This document shows, in pieces, positions 26,712 to 33,870 of a DNA stretch of 64,000 bases. Every line of letters starts with the position of its first letter. Position 1 is the first letter of the stretch. The translations under genes were made by a program, and so were the position numbers. The stretch covers positions 1-64,000 of the forward strand of contig JBDHVC010000018.1 in assembly GCA_039809495.1 (NCBI GenBank), given 5' to 3'. The stretch comes from JAFLCL01 sp039809495. Its GTDB lineage: Bacteria; Myxococcota_A; Polyangia; Polyangiales; Sandaracinaceae. The notes under the pieces were generated by a model. It was given only the letters and a program-made list of their open reading frames with translations, did not search any database and had not been told where the DNA came from.

Positions 26712-27965
26712 ATGTCATCGCTCGCCTCGACCGAACCCCTCTCCCTCTGCGCGGGCTGCGGCGCGGCGCTCCCCGTCGAGGGCGAGCGCTGCACGGTCTG
26801 CGGAGGCCGAGAGGGTGAGGCGAAGGTGCGGCTGGCCCCCTCACCCACGGAGCGCTGGGCGCGCGTCGAGTGCCGGTTCCGGTGCGTGGACTGCGGGGGG
26901 ACGTCGCCGGTGGTCTCGCCGACGACGTCCGGGGGCGTCGAGTGCGTCCACTGTGGCGCGGAGCACCGGCTGGACGCCCGCGTGTGGCCCAAGGTGGCGG
27001 CGCTCTCGCACGACGTCGTCGATCTGGCCTTCTGCGCGCCGGGCGTGAAGGGCTCCTCCGTGCTCGAGCGCGACAACCCGTACACCATCGTCGGGCGCAC
27101 CGTCTCCGACTGGTCGTGGAGCGAGCCCGGCGTCGTCGCCGGTCGCGAGGCCCTCTCGGTGCACGTGGCGCCGGGGGCACCGCTCTGCGACCGCTGCCAC
27201 GCGCCGCTCTCGCCTCGGCTCACGCCCGCGGGCCTCTGGCTCGACTGCCCGAGCTGCGGCGCGCACGAGCAGCACGCCCCCGTCGGCGCGCTCGGCTATC
27301 CCGCGCTCCTCGCCGTGGCCTGCGTGGAGGCGCGAACGGACGCGCCCCCGGCGTCGAGCTCGCTCGGCTCGGACGGGGTCACATACGTGACCTGCCCGCA
27401 CTGCGGCGCGCCGCTCACCCCCGACGAGCGGAGCGCCACGAACCGCTGCGCGCACTGCCAGACGACGTCGATCGTCAGCGCCAAGCTGTGGCACCGCTCC
27501 GGGCGACGCGCGCCGAGGCTGGAGCCTCTCTGGCTGCTGCTCTCCGGGCGCGCGCCGCGGCGCCAGCAGCTCGAAGACCGTGCGGCTCACGTCGATCCCC
27601 TCGAGCTGGAGATCCAGGCTCGGGCGCGCGCCGTCCTCGCACGCGAGCACGGTGGATCGCCGCTGGCTTCCGCGCTGGAGCCGATGGCGGCTCCGCCGAT
27701 GGCGCCACCCGCGGGCCGACCCCCGGGGCCGCCGGCCGGCCCTCCGCCGGGCCCACCGGGTGGGCCACCGCCCATCGCCGCCCCGCGTGTGCCACCGAGC
27801 GTCGAGCCTCGAGCGGCGCCGCGCAGCTCCGCCGCCAGCTCGCCCGCGGAGAGGCGCGGCCTGCCCTGGTGGCTCGTGCTGCTGGGCGTCGGCGCGCTCA
27901 CGCTCGTCGGCGCGGCCTTGCTCGCTGCCGCGGTGGGCTTCCTCTGGTTCTCAGGCGTGTGGTGA
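26712..27965 (+). CDS. Multi-zinc-ribbon, C-tail-anchored membrane protein
   Basis: A 417-residue protein with no known function. It carries four to five CxxC pairs forming zinc ribbons (CAGC...CTVC, CVDC...CVHC, CDRC...CPSC, CPHC...CAHC) across residues about 12-260. A Pro-rich linker (PPAGRPPGPPAGPPP) follows, then one C-terminal transmembrane helix (WWLVLLGVGALTLVGAALLAAAVGFLWF). The zinc ribbons would face the cytoplasm. In the middle is VSDWSWSEPGVVAGREALSV, which I cannot assign. Its divergent neighbour, with a Tudor-like domain, is the likely partner. The ATG follows TATCAT by 11 bases. Confidence 0.8.
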   Translation: MSSLASTEPLSLCAGCGAALPVEGERCTVCGGREGEAKVRLAPSPTERWARVECRFRCVDCGGTSPVVSPTTSGGVECVHCGAEHRLDARVWPKVAALSHDVVDLAFCAPGVKGSSVLERDNPYTIVGRTVSDWSWSEPGVVAGREALSVHVAPGAPLCDRCHAPLSPRLTPAGLWLDCPSCGAHEQHAPVGALGYPALLAVACVEARTDAPPASSSLGSDGVTYVTCPHCGAPLTPDERSATNRCAHCQTTSIVSAKLWHRSGRRAPRLEPLWLLLSGRAPRRQQLEDRAAHVDPLELEIQARARAVLAREHGGSPLASALEPMAAPPMAPPAGRPPGPPAGPPPGPPGGPPPIAAPRVPPSVEPRAAPRSSAASSPAERRGLPWWLVLLGVGALTLVGAALLAAAVGFLWFSGVW

Positions 27966-27971
27966 TGGTCG

Positions 27972-28078
27972 TTCCGTCGGCGAGGGGGCACGAAGGCGCG
28001 CGACTTCTTCAGCCCGCTCATCGAGGTGACGAGCGAGGCGCGTGGGCTCGCGCCGGTCACAAAGAAAAGCGCAGGTGA
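27972..28078 (+). pseudogene. Decayed 3' end of a second RamB/ScfR-like regulator gene
   Basis: The region translates FRRRGGTKARDFFSPLI followed by EVTSEARGLAPVTKKSAG. This aligns without gaps to the last 35 residues of the regulator at 23945-25486 (FRVDEYTKKDNFFSPLV, EEPSEARALVPITKKRRG). DNA identity even includes the TGACGGCG that follows the real stop. One base is missing before that TGA, so the frame is lost. No upstream part of such a gene is present. It looks like a relic of a duplication or gene replacement. Confidence 0.75.
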
Positions 28079-28132
28079 CGGCGAGAGGCGCGCGCAAAGA
28101 CCACGCGCTAGCCGAGCTCGCGCCGGGCGCGC

Positions 28133-28138
28133 TAGCCT
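28133..28138 (+). promoter_or_regulatory. -10-like TAGCCT before the MazG-like gene
   Basis: TAGCCT ends 7 bases before the GTG at 28146, without a Shine-Dalgarno. It is a leaderless candidate and fixes this start. Confidence 0.5.
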
Positions 28139-28145
28139 CGGGCGC

Positions 28146-28502
28146 GTGACGACCGAGCCCCCTGATCGCCTCGACGCGCTCCTCGAAGCGCTCCGCGCCT
28201 TCAGCCGCGAGCGGGAGTGGGAGGCGTTCCACGACCCGAAGAACCTCGCGATGGCGATCGCGTCGGAGGCGGGAGAGCTGCTCTCCGAGCTGCGCTGGAT
28301 CCCGTCGGAGGAGGCGGACGCGCACTGCCACGGCGCCTCGCGCGCGCCGATCGCGGACGAGATCGGCGACGTGCTCATCACGACGCTGATGCTCTGCGAT
28401 CGGATCGGGCTCGATCCGATCGAGGCCGCGCGCGCCAAGCTCGCGAAGAACGCGCTGAAGTATCCGAAGGAGCGCGCGCGAGGGCGGGCGGACGCGCCAT
28501 GA
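28146..28502 (+). CDS. MazG-like nucleotide pyrophosphohydrolase
   Basis: A 118-residue all-alpha NTP pyrophosphatase of the RS21-C6/dCTPP1 branch, which cleaves (d)NTPs to monophosphates and cleans up the nucleotide pool. It shows REREWEAFHDPKNLAMAIASEAGELLSELRW, where the EAGEL acidic residues bind Mg. EIGDVLITTLMLCDR supplies the second ExxD motif, and ALKYPKER ends the fold. The GTG start is supported by the TAGCCT hexamer. The stop overlaps the next gene's ATG (ATGA). Confidence 0.92.
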   Translation: MTTEPPDRLDALLEALRAFSREREWEAFHDPKNLAMAIASEAGELLSELRWIPSEEADAHCHGASRAPIADEIGDVLITTLMLCDRIGLDPIEAARAKLAKNALKYPKERARGRADAP

Positions 28503-29023
28503 TCGCCCGAGAGCGGACCCTGGGCGTCGCGCTCGTCCTCTTCGCCCTCTCGCTCGGGGCGCTCGGCTGCGAGAGCTACGATCGCTTCCGGACCGGCCCG
28601 GAGCGGGCGTTTCGGGGCGTGGTGCTCGGCGAGGGCGAGGCGTCGTTCATCCGTCGCGGCTTCGCCGCCGACACCGCGATCGAGCTCGCCTCCTTCGATC
28701 CGAGCGTGGTCGGCCGCCCGATCGTCGGCGTGATCACGACGATCGCGCCCGACGGGACGCGCCTCTTCGACGAGACGCCGCTCGAGTCGATCGCGCCGCT
28801 CTCGCACGACCTCCTGAGCGAGCTGAGCTTCCCGGGCGCCGGGCGCCTCGAGACGTACCTCCTGCTCGCGCGGCCCGTGGACGGCCCGCTCGCGGGGCGA
28901 GAGGTGATGGTCTTCCTCTCGCTCCTCGACTCGGGGCAGATCGAGATCCGGCTCATCGCGGGGACGGGCGACGAGGCGCGCGGCGACGTCTTCGGCGTGT
29001 TTCGCCTGCTCCCGACGCCGTGA
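28499..29023 (+). CDS. Small lipoprotein, function unknown
   Basis: A 174-residue predicted lipoprotein. The signal peptide ends LSLGALGC, giving a lipidated Cys24. The mature part (ESYDRFRTGPERAFRGVVLGEG...) is probably beta-rich, with LETYLLLARPVDGP and REVMVFLSLLDSGQIEIRLIAG. No family is recognised. It overlaps the MazG-like gene by four bases and is convergent with another lipoprotein, with the stops 14 bases apart. Confidence 0.8.
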   Translation: MIARERTLGVALVLFALSLGALGCESYDRFRTGPERAFRGVVLGEGEASFIRRGFAADTAIELASFDPSVVGRPIVGVITTIAPDGTRLFDETPLESIAPLSHDLLSELSFPGAGRLETYLLLARPVDGPLAGREVMVFLSLLDSGQIEIRLIAGTGDEARGDVFGVFRLLPTP

Positions 29024-29037
29024 GCCGGTCCGGATCA
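29021..29037. terminator. Palindrome containing both convergent stop codons
   Basis: TGAGCCGGTCCGGATCA is palindromic at 14 of 17 positions (the centre plus one mismatched pair differ). Its ends are the stop codons of the two convergent lipoprotein genes. It may act as a compact two-way terminator. Confidence 0.45.
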
Positions 29038-29550
29038 GGGGGGCTCGGGGAGATCCTCGGCGTACGAGGCGGCGACGAGGTAGAGAAAGAGCGCGAGGCG
29101 CCGGGTGCGGCTCGTGATGCCGCCGACGGAGTGGGTGCCGAGCGCCGTCACGATCTGGCCCGTCGGATCCAGGCTCGCGAGCGTCTGGCCGTCGGGCCGG
29201 ATCAGGCGATCGTCGCTGAGCGTGAAGCGCTCCTCCGTGGGCCCCTCGGAGGCGGGGTGATCGGCTTGGACGATCAGGCGGCCGTCGGGCTCGAGGCGCG
29301 CCCAGACGAGCCCGTCGGGGAGCGTGAACGTGCCGTCCTCGCGGAACGTGCCGACGATCTCGGTGCCGAAGCGCGTGAGCCCGCTCGCATCGACGCTCGC
29401 GTCGCCGCGCTCGAGGTAGATCGTCACCGCTCGGAGCGGGAGGATCGTCGGATCGACCACCGCGGTCGGCGGCGGCGGCTGCACGTAGCGCGCGCCGCAG
29501 GCCGAGGCGAGCGCCGCGAGCGCGAGGGTGGGGAGGATGCGCGTCCTCAT
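29035..29550 (-). CDS. Small lipoprotein, function unknown
   Basis: A 171-residue lipoprotein. The signal MRTRILPTLALAALASAC provides the lipobox. The mature domain contains regularly spaced beta-hairpin motifs (TIYLERGDASVDAS, GTFREDGTFTLPDG, ARLEPDGRLIVQ, LSDDRLIRPDGQTLASLDPTG), suggesting a small beta-sandwich or propeller-like repeat. The function is unknown. The ATG at 29550 lies 4 bases past the ettA stop, so it is probably co-transcribed with ettA. Confidence 0.8.
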   Translation of the reverse strand: MRTRILPTLALAALASACGARYVQPPPPTAVVDPTILPLRAVTIYLERGDASVDASGLTRFGTEIVGTFREDGTFTLPDGLVWARLEPDGRLIVQADHPASEGPTEERFTLSDDRLIRPDGQTLASLDPTGQIVTALGTHSVGGITSRTRRLALFLYLVAASYAEDLPEPP

Positions 29551-29554
29551 CACG

Positions 29555-31222
29555 TCACTTCGTCAGCTTGCGGTACTTGATGCGGTGCGGGCGATCGGCG
29601 GCGGGGCCGAGCCGCTTCTTGCGATCGGCCTCGTACTCCTGGTAGCTGCCGGTGAACCACACGACCTTCGAGTCGCCCTCGAACGCGAGGATGTGCGTCG
29701 CGATCCGATCGAGGAACCACCGATCGTGGCTCGTGATGAGCGCGACGCCGGGCCACTCGAGGAGCGCCTGCTCGAGCGAGCGGAGCGTCTCGACGTCGAG
29801 GTCGTTCGTGGGCTCGTCGAGCAAGAGGACGTTGCCGCCCTGCGTGAGCACCTTCGCGAGGTGCACGCGGTTGCGCTCGCCGCCCGAGAGCACCTTCACG
29901 AGCTTCTGCTGGTCCTGGCCTCGGAAGTTGAAGAGCCCGACGTAGGCGCGCGACGAGATCTCGCTCTTGCCGACGACGATCTTGTCCTGGCCGCGCGAGA
30001 TCTCCTTGAAGACGGTGTTCTCGGGCTCGAGGGCGTCGCGCGACTGGTCGACGTACATGAGCTTCACGGTCTGGCCGACCTTCACCTCGCCCGCGTCCGG
30101 CTTCAAGGCGCCGGTGATCAGCCGAAAGAGCGTCGTCTTACCGGCGCCGTTCGGGCCGATGATGCCGACGATCGCCCCCTTGGGGACGATGAAGCTCAGG
30201 TCCTCGTAGAGGAGCTTGTCGCCGAACGCCTTCGAGACGCCGCTGAGCTCGATGACCTGATCGCCGAGGCGCTCCCCGGGCGGGATCGCGATCTCGTTGT
30301 CGACGCGCTTGGCCCGCTGCGCCTCGTTGACGAGGGCGTCGTAGGCCTGCAGGCGCGCCTTGCTCTTCGCTTGCCGCGCCTTCGGGGACTGCCGCACCCA
30401 CTCGAGCTCCTCGGCGATCTTCTTCTGGCGCGCGCCCTCGCTCCGCTCCTCCTGCTCGAGGCGCTTCTCCTTCTGCTCGAGCCAGCTCGAGTAGTTGCCC
30501 TTGAAGGGGTACGCGTTTCCGCGATCGAGCTCGAGGATCCACTCGGCGACGTTGTCGAGGAAGTAGCGGTCGTGGGTGATCGAGACGACCGTGCCCGGGT
30601 AGTCCTTGAGGTGCTGCTCGAGCCAAGCGACCGACTCGGCGTCGAGGTGGTTCGTCGGCTCGTCGAGCAGGAGGAGATCGGGGCGCATGAGGAGCGTGCG
30701 GCAGAGCGCCACGCGGCGCTTCTCTCCGCCCGAGAGCACGTCGACGTTCGCCTCGGCGGGCGGCAGGCGCAGCGCGTCCATCGCGATCTCGAGCGTGGTG
30801 TCGAGGTTCCAGCCATCGCCCGCGTCGATCGTGTCCTGGAGCTTCGCCTGCTCCTCGAGGAGCGCGTCCATGTCCGCGTCGGGCTCGCCCATCGCGAGGC
30901 TCACCGCCTCGAAGCGGGCGAGGGCGGCGCGCATCGGCGCGACCGCCTCGTTGACCACGTCCATGACGGTCCGGTCCTTCCCGATGTCGGGCTCCTGCGG
31001 GACGAAGCCGACGGTCGCGGAGGGGCGGATCCACGCCTCCCCCGTGAAGTTCTTGTCCTCGCCCGCCATGATGCGGAGCAGCGAGCTCTTGCCCATCCCG
31101 TTCGGGCCGATGACGCCGATCTTCGCGCCCGGGATGAAGGAGAGGTAGAGGTCTTGGACGATCTTCTTGTCCGGCGGGTGGACCTTCGTCACGCCCTTCA
31201 TCGTGAAGATGTAGTCGGTCAT
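29555..31222 (-). CDS. ettA: Energy-dependent translational throttle protein EttA
   Basis: An ABC-F ATPase that binds the ribosomal E site and gates entry into elongation according to ATP/ADP. The 555-residue protein has two ABC cassettes: Walker A GPNGMGKSSLL with LSGGEKRRVALC, and GPNGAGKTTLF with LSGGERNRVHLAKVL. Both have LLLDEPTNHLD/DLD Walker B motifs. The EttA arm region lies between them (ERSEGARQKKIAEELEW). There is no membrane domain, as usual for ABC-F proteins. GAGAGGAG precedes the ATG. Confidence 0.96.
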   Translation of the reverse strand: MTDYIFTMKGVTKVHPPDKKIVQDLYLSFIPGAKIGVIGPNGMGKSSLLRIMAGEDKNFTGEAWIRPSATVGFVPQEPDIGKDRTVMDVVNEAVAPMRAALARFEAVSLAMGEPDADMDALLEEQAKLQDTIDAGDGWNLDTTLEIAMDALRLPPAEANVDVLSGGEKRRVALCRTLLMRPDLLLLDEPTNHLDAESVAWLEQHLKDYPGTVVSITHDRYFLDNVAEWILELDRGNAYPFKGNYSSWLEQKEKRLEQEERSEGARQKKIAEELEWVRQSPKARQAKSKARLQAYDALVNEAQRAKRVDNEIAIPPGERLGDQVIELSGVSKAFGDKLLYEDLSFIVPKGAIVGIIGPNGAGKTTLFRLITGALKPDAGEVKVGQTVKLMYVDQSRDALEPENTVFKEISRGQDKIVVGKSEISSRAYVGLFNFRGQDQQKLVKVLSGGERNRVHLAKVLTQGGNVLLLDEPTNDLDVETLRSLEQALLEWPGVALITSHDRWFLDRIATHILAFEGDSKVVWFTGSYQEYEADRKKRLGPAADRPHRIKYRKLTK

Positions 31223-31352
31223 CGCTTCCGTCTCGCTCCTCTCGGCCTCCGCGCGCTCGGGCGGGCAGCGTCCTCGAGCCGCCCTCTATCACGGCGACCG
31301 CGAGAAAACGAAGCGCCGCTCACGCCGCTCAACGACACCGGCGCTCGCCTGC

Positions 31353-31358
31353 TAGCCT
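31353..31358 (+). promoter_or_regulatory. -10-like TAGCCT before the 31368 gene
   Basis: TAGCCT ends 9 bases before the ATG at 31368, with no Shine-Dalgarno. It favours this start over internal ones. Confidence 0.45.
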
Positions 31359-31367
31359 GTCGGGTCC

Positions 31368-32054
31368 ATGACAGCGATGTCACGATCGGTGGCGCGAGGT
31401 CCGCGTCCGAGCCGAGATTCGCCGAAGAAGTCGGAGGCGAGGCTCCGTGGCACCGTGATTGCGTGGGCTCGACGCGTCGTGCCGCTGGTCCGAACGTCGA
31501 TCGTCGCGCTCCCCTTCCTCGCGTCGGGACCGCTCTCGGGGTGCGTCACCCAGGACCTCACGTTCGTCCCGCCGACGAGCTTTCCGTCGTCGATCGAGGT
31601 GCCGATCGGAGGGGCCTACCCGCTCGACGAGGTCGTCCGGCTCCGAGCCGATCTGATCGGGGGAGGCGGTGACGCGGGGCCGATCAACACGCTCGCCTTC
31701 GACGTCGAGGTCCGCGATCCGGACGTCGATCAGGAGCTTCAGTACCTCGTGTGGGTCGACTACCAGCGCGGCATCACGCTCTTCCCGGTCGGGAACGGGT
31801 TCATCACGCCCGTGCCGCGCGGCGCCTCCGACCGACGTCGGCGCCTCCAGCGCATCCAGGTGCCCGTCCGCAACGAGGCGCTCAGCCGGCCGGGCTGCCA
31901 CCGCGTCGAGCTGCTCGTCTCCGAGCGCTTTCGGAACGAGGACGGCGTCCCGACCCGAGAGCCGCTCGTCCCCGGTGATCTCGCGACGGCGACGTGGTGG
32001 GTCGCGACGCAGGCCACCGAGGGCGACCCGGTCGACATGACGGGGTGCCCGTGA
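31368..32054 (+). CDS. Lipoprotein-like secreted protein, function unknown
   Basis: A 228-residue protein. A basic N-terminal region of about 30 residues precedes the hydrophobic stretch VVPLVRTSIVALPFLASGPLSGC, which ends in a lipobox-like Cys. The mature part has a beta-sandwich feel (YPLDEVVRLRADLIG, FDVEVRDPDVDQELQYLVW, LQRIQVPVRNEAL) and conserved-looking cysteines at CHRVELLV and the C-terminal GCP. No family is recognised. The next gene overlaps by four bases (GTGA), so the two surface proteins are probably made together. Confidence 0.75.
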   Translation: MTAMSRSVARGPRPSRDSPKKSEARLRGTVIAWARRVVPLVRTSIVALPFLASGPLSGCVTQDLTFVPPTSFPSSIEVPIGGAYPLDEVVRLRADLIGGGGDAGPINTLAFDVEVRDPDVDQELQYLVWVDYQRGITLFPVGNGFITPVPRGASDRRRRLQRIQVPVRNEALSRPGCHRVELLVSERFRNEDGVPTREPLVPGDLATATWWVATQATEGDPVDMTGCP

Positions 32055-33751
32055 AGGGGGCGCGAACGTCGAAGCGCGCGCAGGCGCTCCTCGCCCTGCT
32101 CCTCGTCGGGGCGACGGGCTGCACGCTCCTGCTCGAGGCGCCGGGCACCCCATCGCCCGTGAACCGCTGCTCGAGCGACGAGGACTGCGCCGAGGAGGCG
32201 CGCTGCGAGCCGAGCGCGCGGCTCTGCGTCGTGCGCTCGGCTCCGAGCTACGCCGTGCGCGTCGAGCTCACGCCCACGAGCGATCCGATCGGGGGTGAGC
32301 CCGTCCCGATCGTCTTCGAGCTCGGGCCGCTCGACGCGATCTCGGGCGACGCGGTCCTCGTCGCGCCGGTCCAGGTCCCGGTGCAGGGGACGATCCGCAA
32401 TGGAGACGAGGCGGTCGCCGCGCAGATCACCTTCTCGCGTCGCTCGGCGTCCGAGCGTCCCGACCTCTCGGGCGCCCTCGCGGCGCCGGTGACCGTGCGA
32501 GCCCAGTCGTTCGTGACCGGGCCCGTGGACTTCGTCACCCAGCTCCCGGGGGGCGCGAGCTACGACGTCTACGTCGAGCCGCAGAGCGAGTTCCGGGCGC
32601 TGCTCCCGCCGCTCTCCGCGACGCTCGACGTCCCCGAGGGCTCGGGCGTGAGCTTCGCCATCGACTACGCCGCGCACGCGCTGAGCGAGGTGCGAGGGGT
32701 CGTCCTCGACACGGCGTCGGCGCCGGTGCCCGGCCTCCTGATCCGCATGGTCGATTCGTCGAGCGGGCGCACCCTCTCTTCGTCGACGAGCACGGACGCG
32801 GAGGGGCGCTTCTCGCTCGTGGCGCTCGAGGGGCTGAGCGGCTTCGCGTTTCGTGTGCGCGGCGATCCGAGCCGCGCGGACGCGACGGCGCTCTTCCCGA
32901 GGATCACGATCGAGGCGAGCGCGCTCGTGCCCTCGAGCGACGGCTCCTTCACGCTGCTCGTGCCGAGCACGGAGCGCTCGATCCGCCTCGAGGGGCGCGT
33001 CGAGCTGCCGTCGACCCTCGGGATGAACGCGCCCGCGCGAGGCGCGCAGGTCCACCTCGACGCGCCCAACGTGATGGACCCGAGCACCGGGCTCGTCGGG
33101 GGCCTCGATCTCGATCTGACGACGGACGCCGAGGGGCGCTTCGTCGGGCGCGTGCTCCCAGGGGACTATCGCGTCGAGATCGTCTCCTCCGACGCGGGCG
33201 TGGGCGTCCTCGTCTCCTCGCTCGAGGTGCTCCCGACACCATCGGGGATGCTGCTCGGCCAGCTCTACACGCTCCCCGAGCGCTCGATCCTCGGCGGGAC
33301 GGTCGAGCTCTCCGACGGCGAGCCCTTCGGATCCGTGCCGGTGCGCGCCGAGGCGCTCGGCGTCGAGCTCGTCGACGGCGTCGCTCCCGAGGCGAGGCTG
33401 AACCGGACGGCGACCGGCCTCACGGGCTCGCGCGGCGAGTACCGCCTCCCCCTCGACGTCGGCCAATACGACCTCGCGGTCGAGCTCCCGCCCTCGAGCG
33501 GCTACGCCTGGCACGTCGAGCGTGACTTCGTCGTCGAGCGCGCCTCGACGCCGCTCCGCCGCTCGTTCGTCGTCCGCGCGCCGCATCGCCTCGGCGTGGT
33601 CGCGCGCTTCGCGGAGGGGACGGCGATCGCGGGAGGCCGCGCGCGCCTCTTCGCGCTCCACCCCGAGACGGGGCGCGCGATCGAGATCGGCGAGGCGACG
33701 ACCGACGCGGACGGACGCCTCGAGGTGCTCCTGCCGGCGTCGCTCGACTGA
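32051..33751 (+). CDS. Lipoprotein with carboxypeptidase-regulatory-like (prealbumin-type) repeats
   Basis: A 566-residue surface lipoprotein. The signal RAQALLALLLVGATGC is followed by a small Cys-rich knot (CSSDEDCAEEARCEPSARLC). The rest is repeated beta-sandwich modules of the carboxypeptidase-regulatory/CNA-B kind. Recurrent marks are EVRGVVLDTASAPVPGLLIRM, STDAEGRFSLVAL, TTDAEGRFVGRVLPGDYRVEI and DADGRLEVLLPAS. Such repeats often form stalks or adhesins. The GTG at 32051 overlaps the previous stop. The stop is followed by CGGCGCG. Confidence 0.85.
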   Translation: MKGARTSKRAQALLALLLVGATGCTLLLEAPGTPSPVNRCSSDEDCAEEARCEPSARLCVVRSAPSYAVRVELTPTSDPIGGEPVPIVFELGPLDAISGDAVLVAPVQVPVQGTIRNGDEAVAAQITFSRRSASERPDLSGALAAPVTVRAQSFVTGPVDFVTQLPGGASYDVYVEPQSEFRALLPPLSATLDVPEGSGVSFAIDYAAHALSEVRGVVLDTASAPVPGLLIRMVDSSSGRTLSSSTSTDAEGRFSLVALEGLSGFAFRVRGDPSRADATALFPRITIEASALVPSSDGSFTLLVPSTERSIRLEGRVELPSTLGMNAPARGAQVHLDAPNVMDPSTGLVGGLDLDLTTDAEGRFVGRVLPGDYRVEIVSSDAGVGVLVSSLEVLPTPSGMLLGQLYTLPERSILGGTVELSDGEPFGSVPVRAEALGVELVDGVAPEARLNRTATGLTGSRGEYRLPLDVGQYDLAVELPPSSGYAWHVERDFVVERASTPLRRSFVVRAPHRLGVVARFAEGTAIAGGRARLFALHPETGRAIEIGEATTDADGRLEVLLPASLD

Positions 33752-33838
33752 CGGCGCGACCGCGGGTTCGCGGGGCCGCTCGTCGATCCGCCGCCTCGAC
33801 GCTCGCTCTTCGCGGAGCCCCGGTGGGGAGGGCGTGAC

Positions 33839-33852
33839 ATCGCGGCCGCGAT
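33839..33852. promoter_or_regulatory. 14-bp perfect palindrome
   Basis: ATCGCGGCCGCGAT lies 18 bases before the ATG at 33871. It could be an operator, but high G+C makes GC palindromes common, so support is weak. Confidence 0.2.
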
Positions 33853-33870
33853 TCTTCATCCTGCGCGCCG

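Noticed and set aside
28026..28145. N-terminal extension of the MazG-like protein
   Set aside because: The extra residues derive from the decayed regulator 3' end and an Arg-rich spacer. The TAGCCT hexamer and family length support the GTG at 28146.
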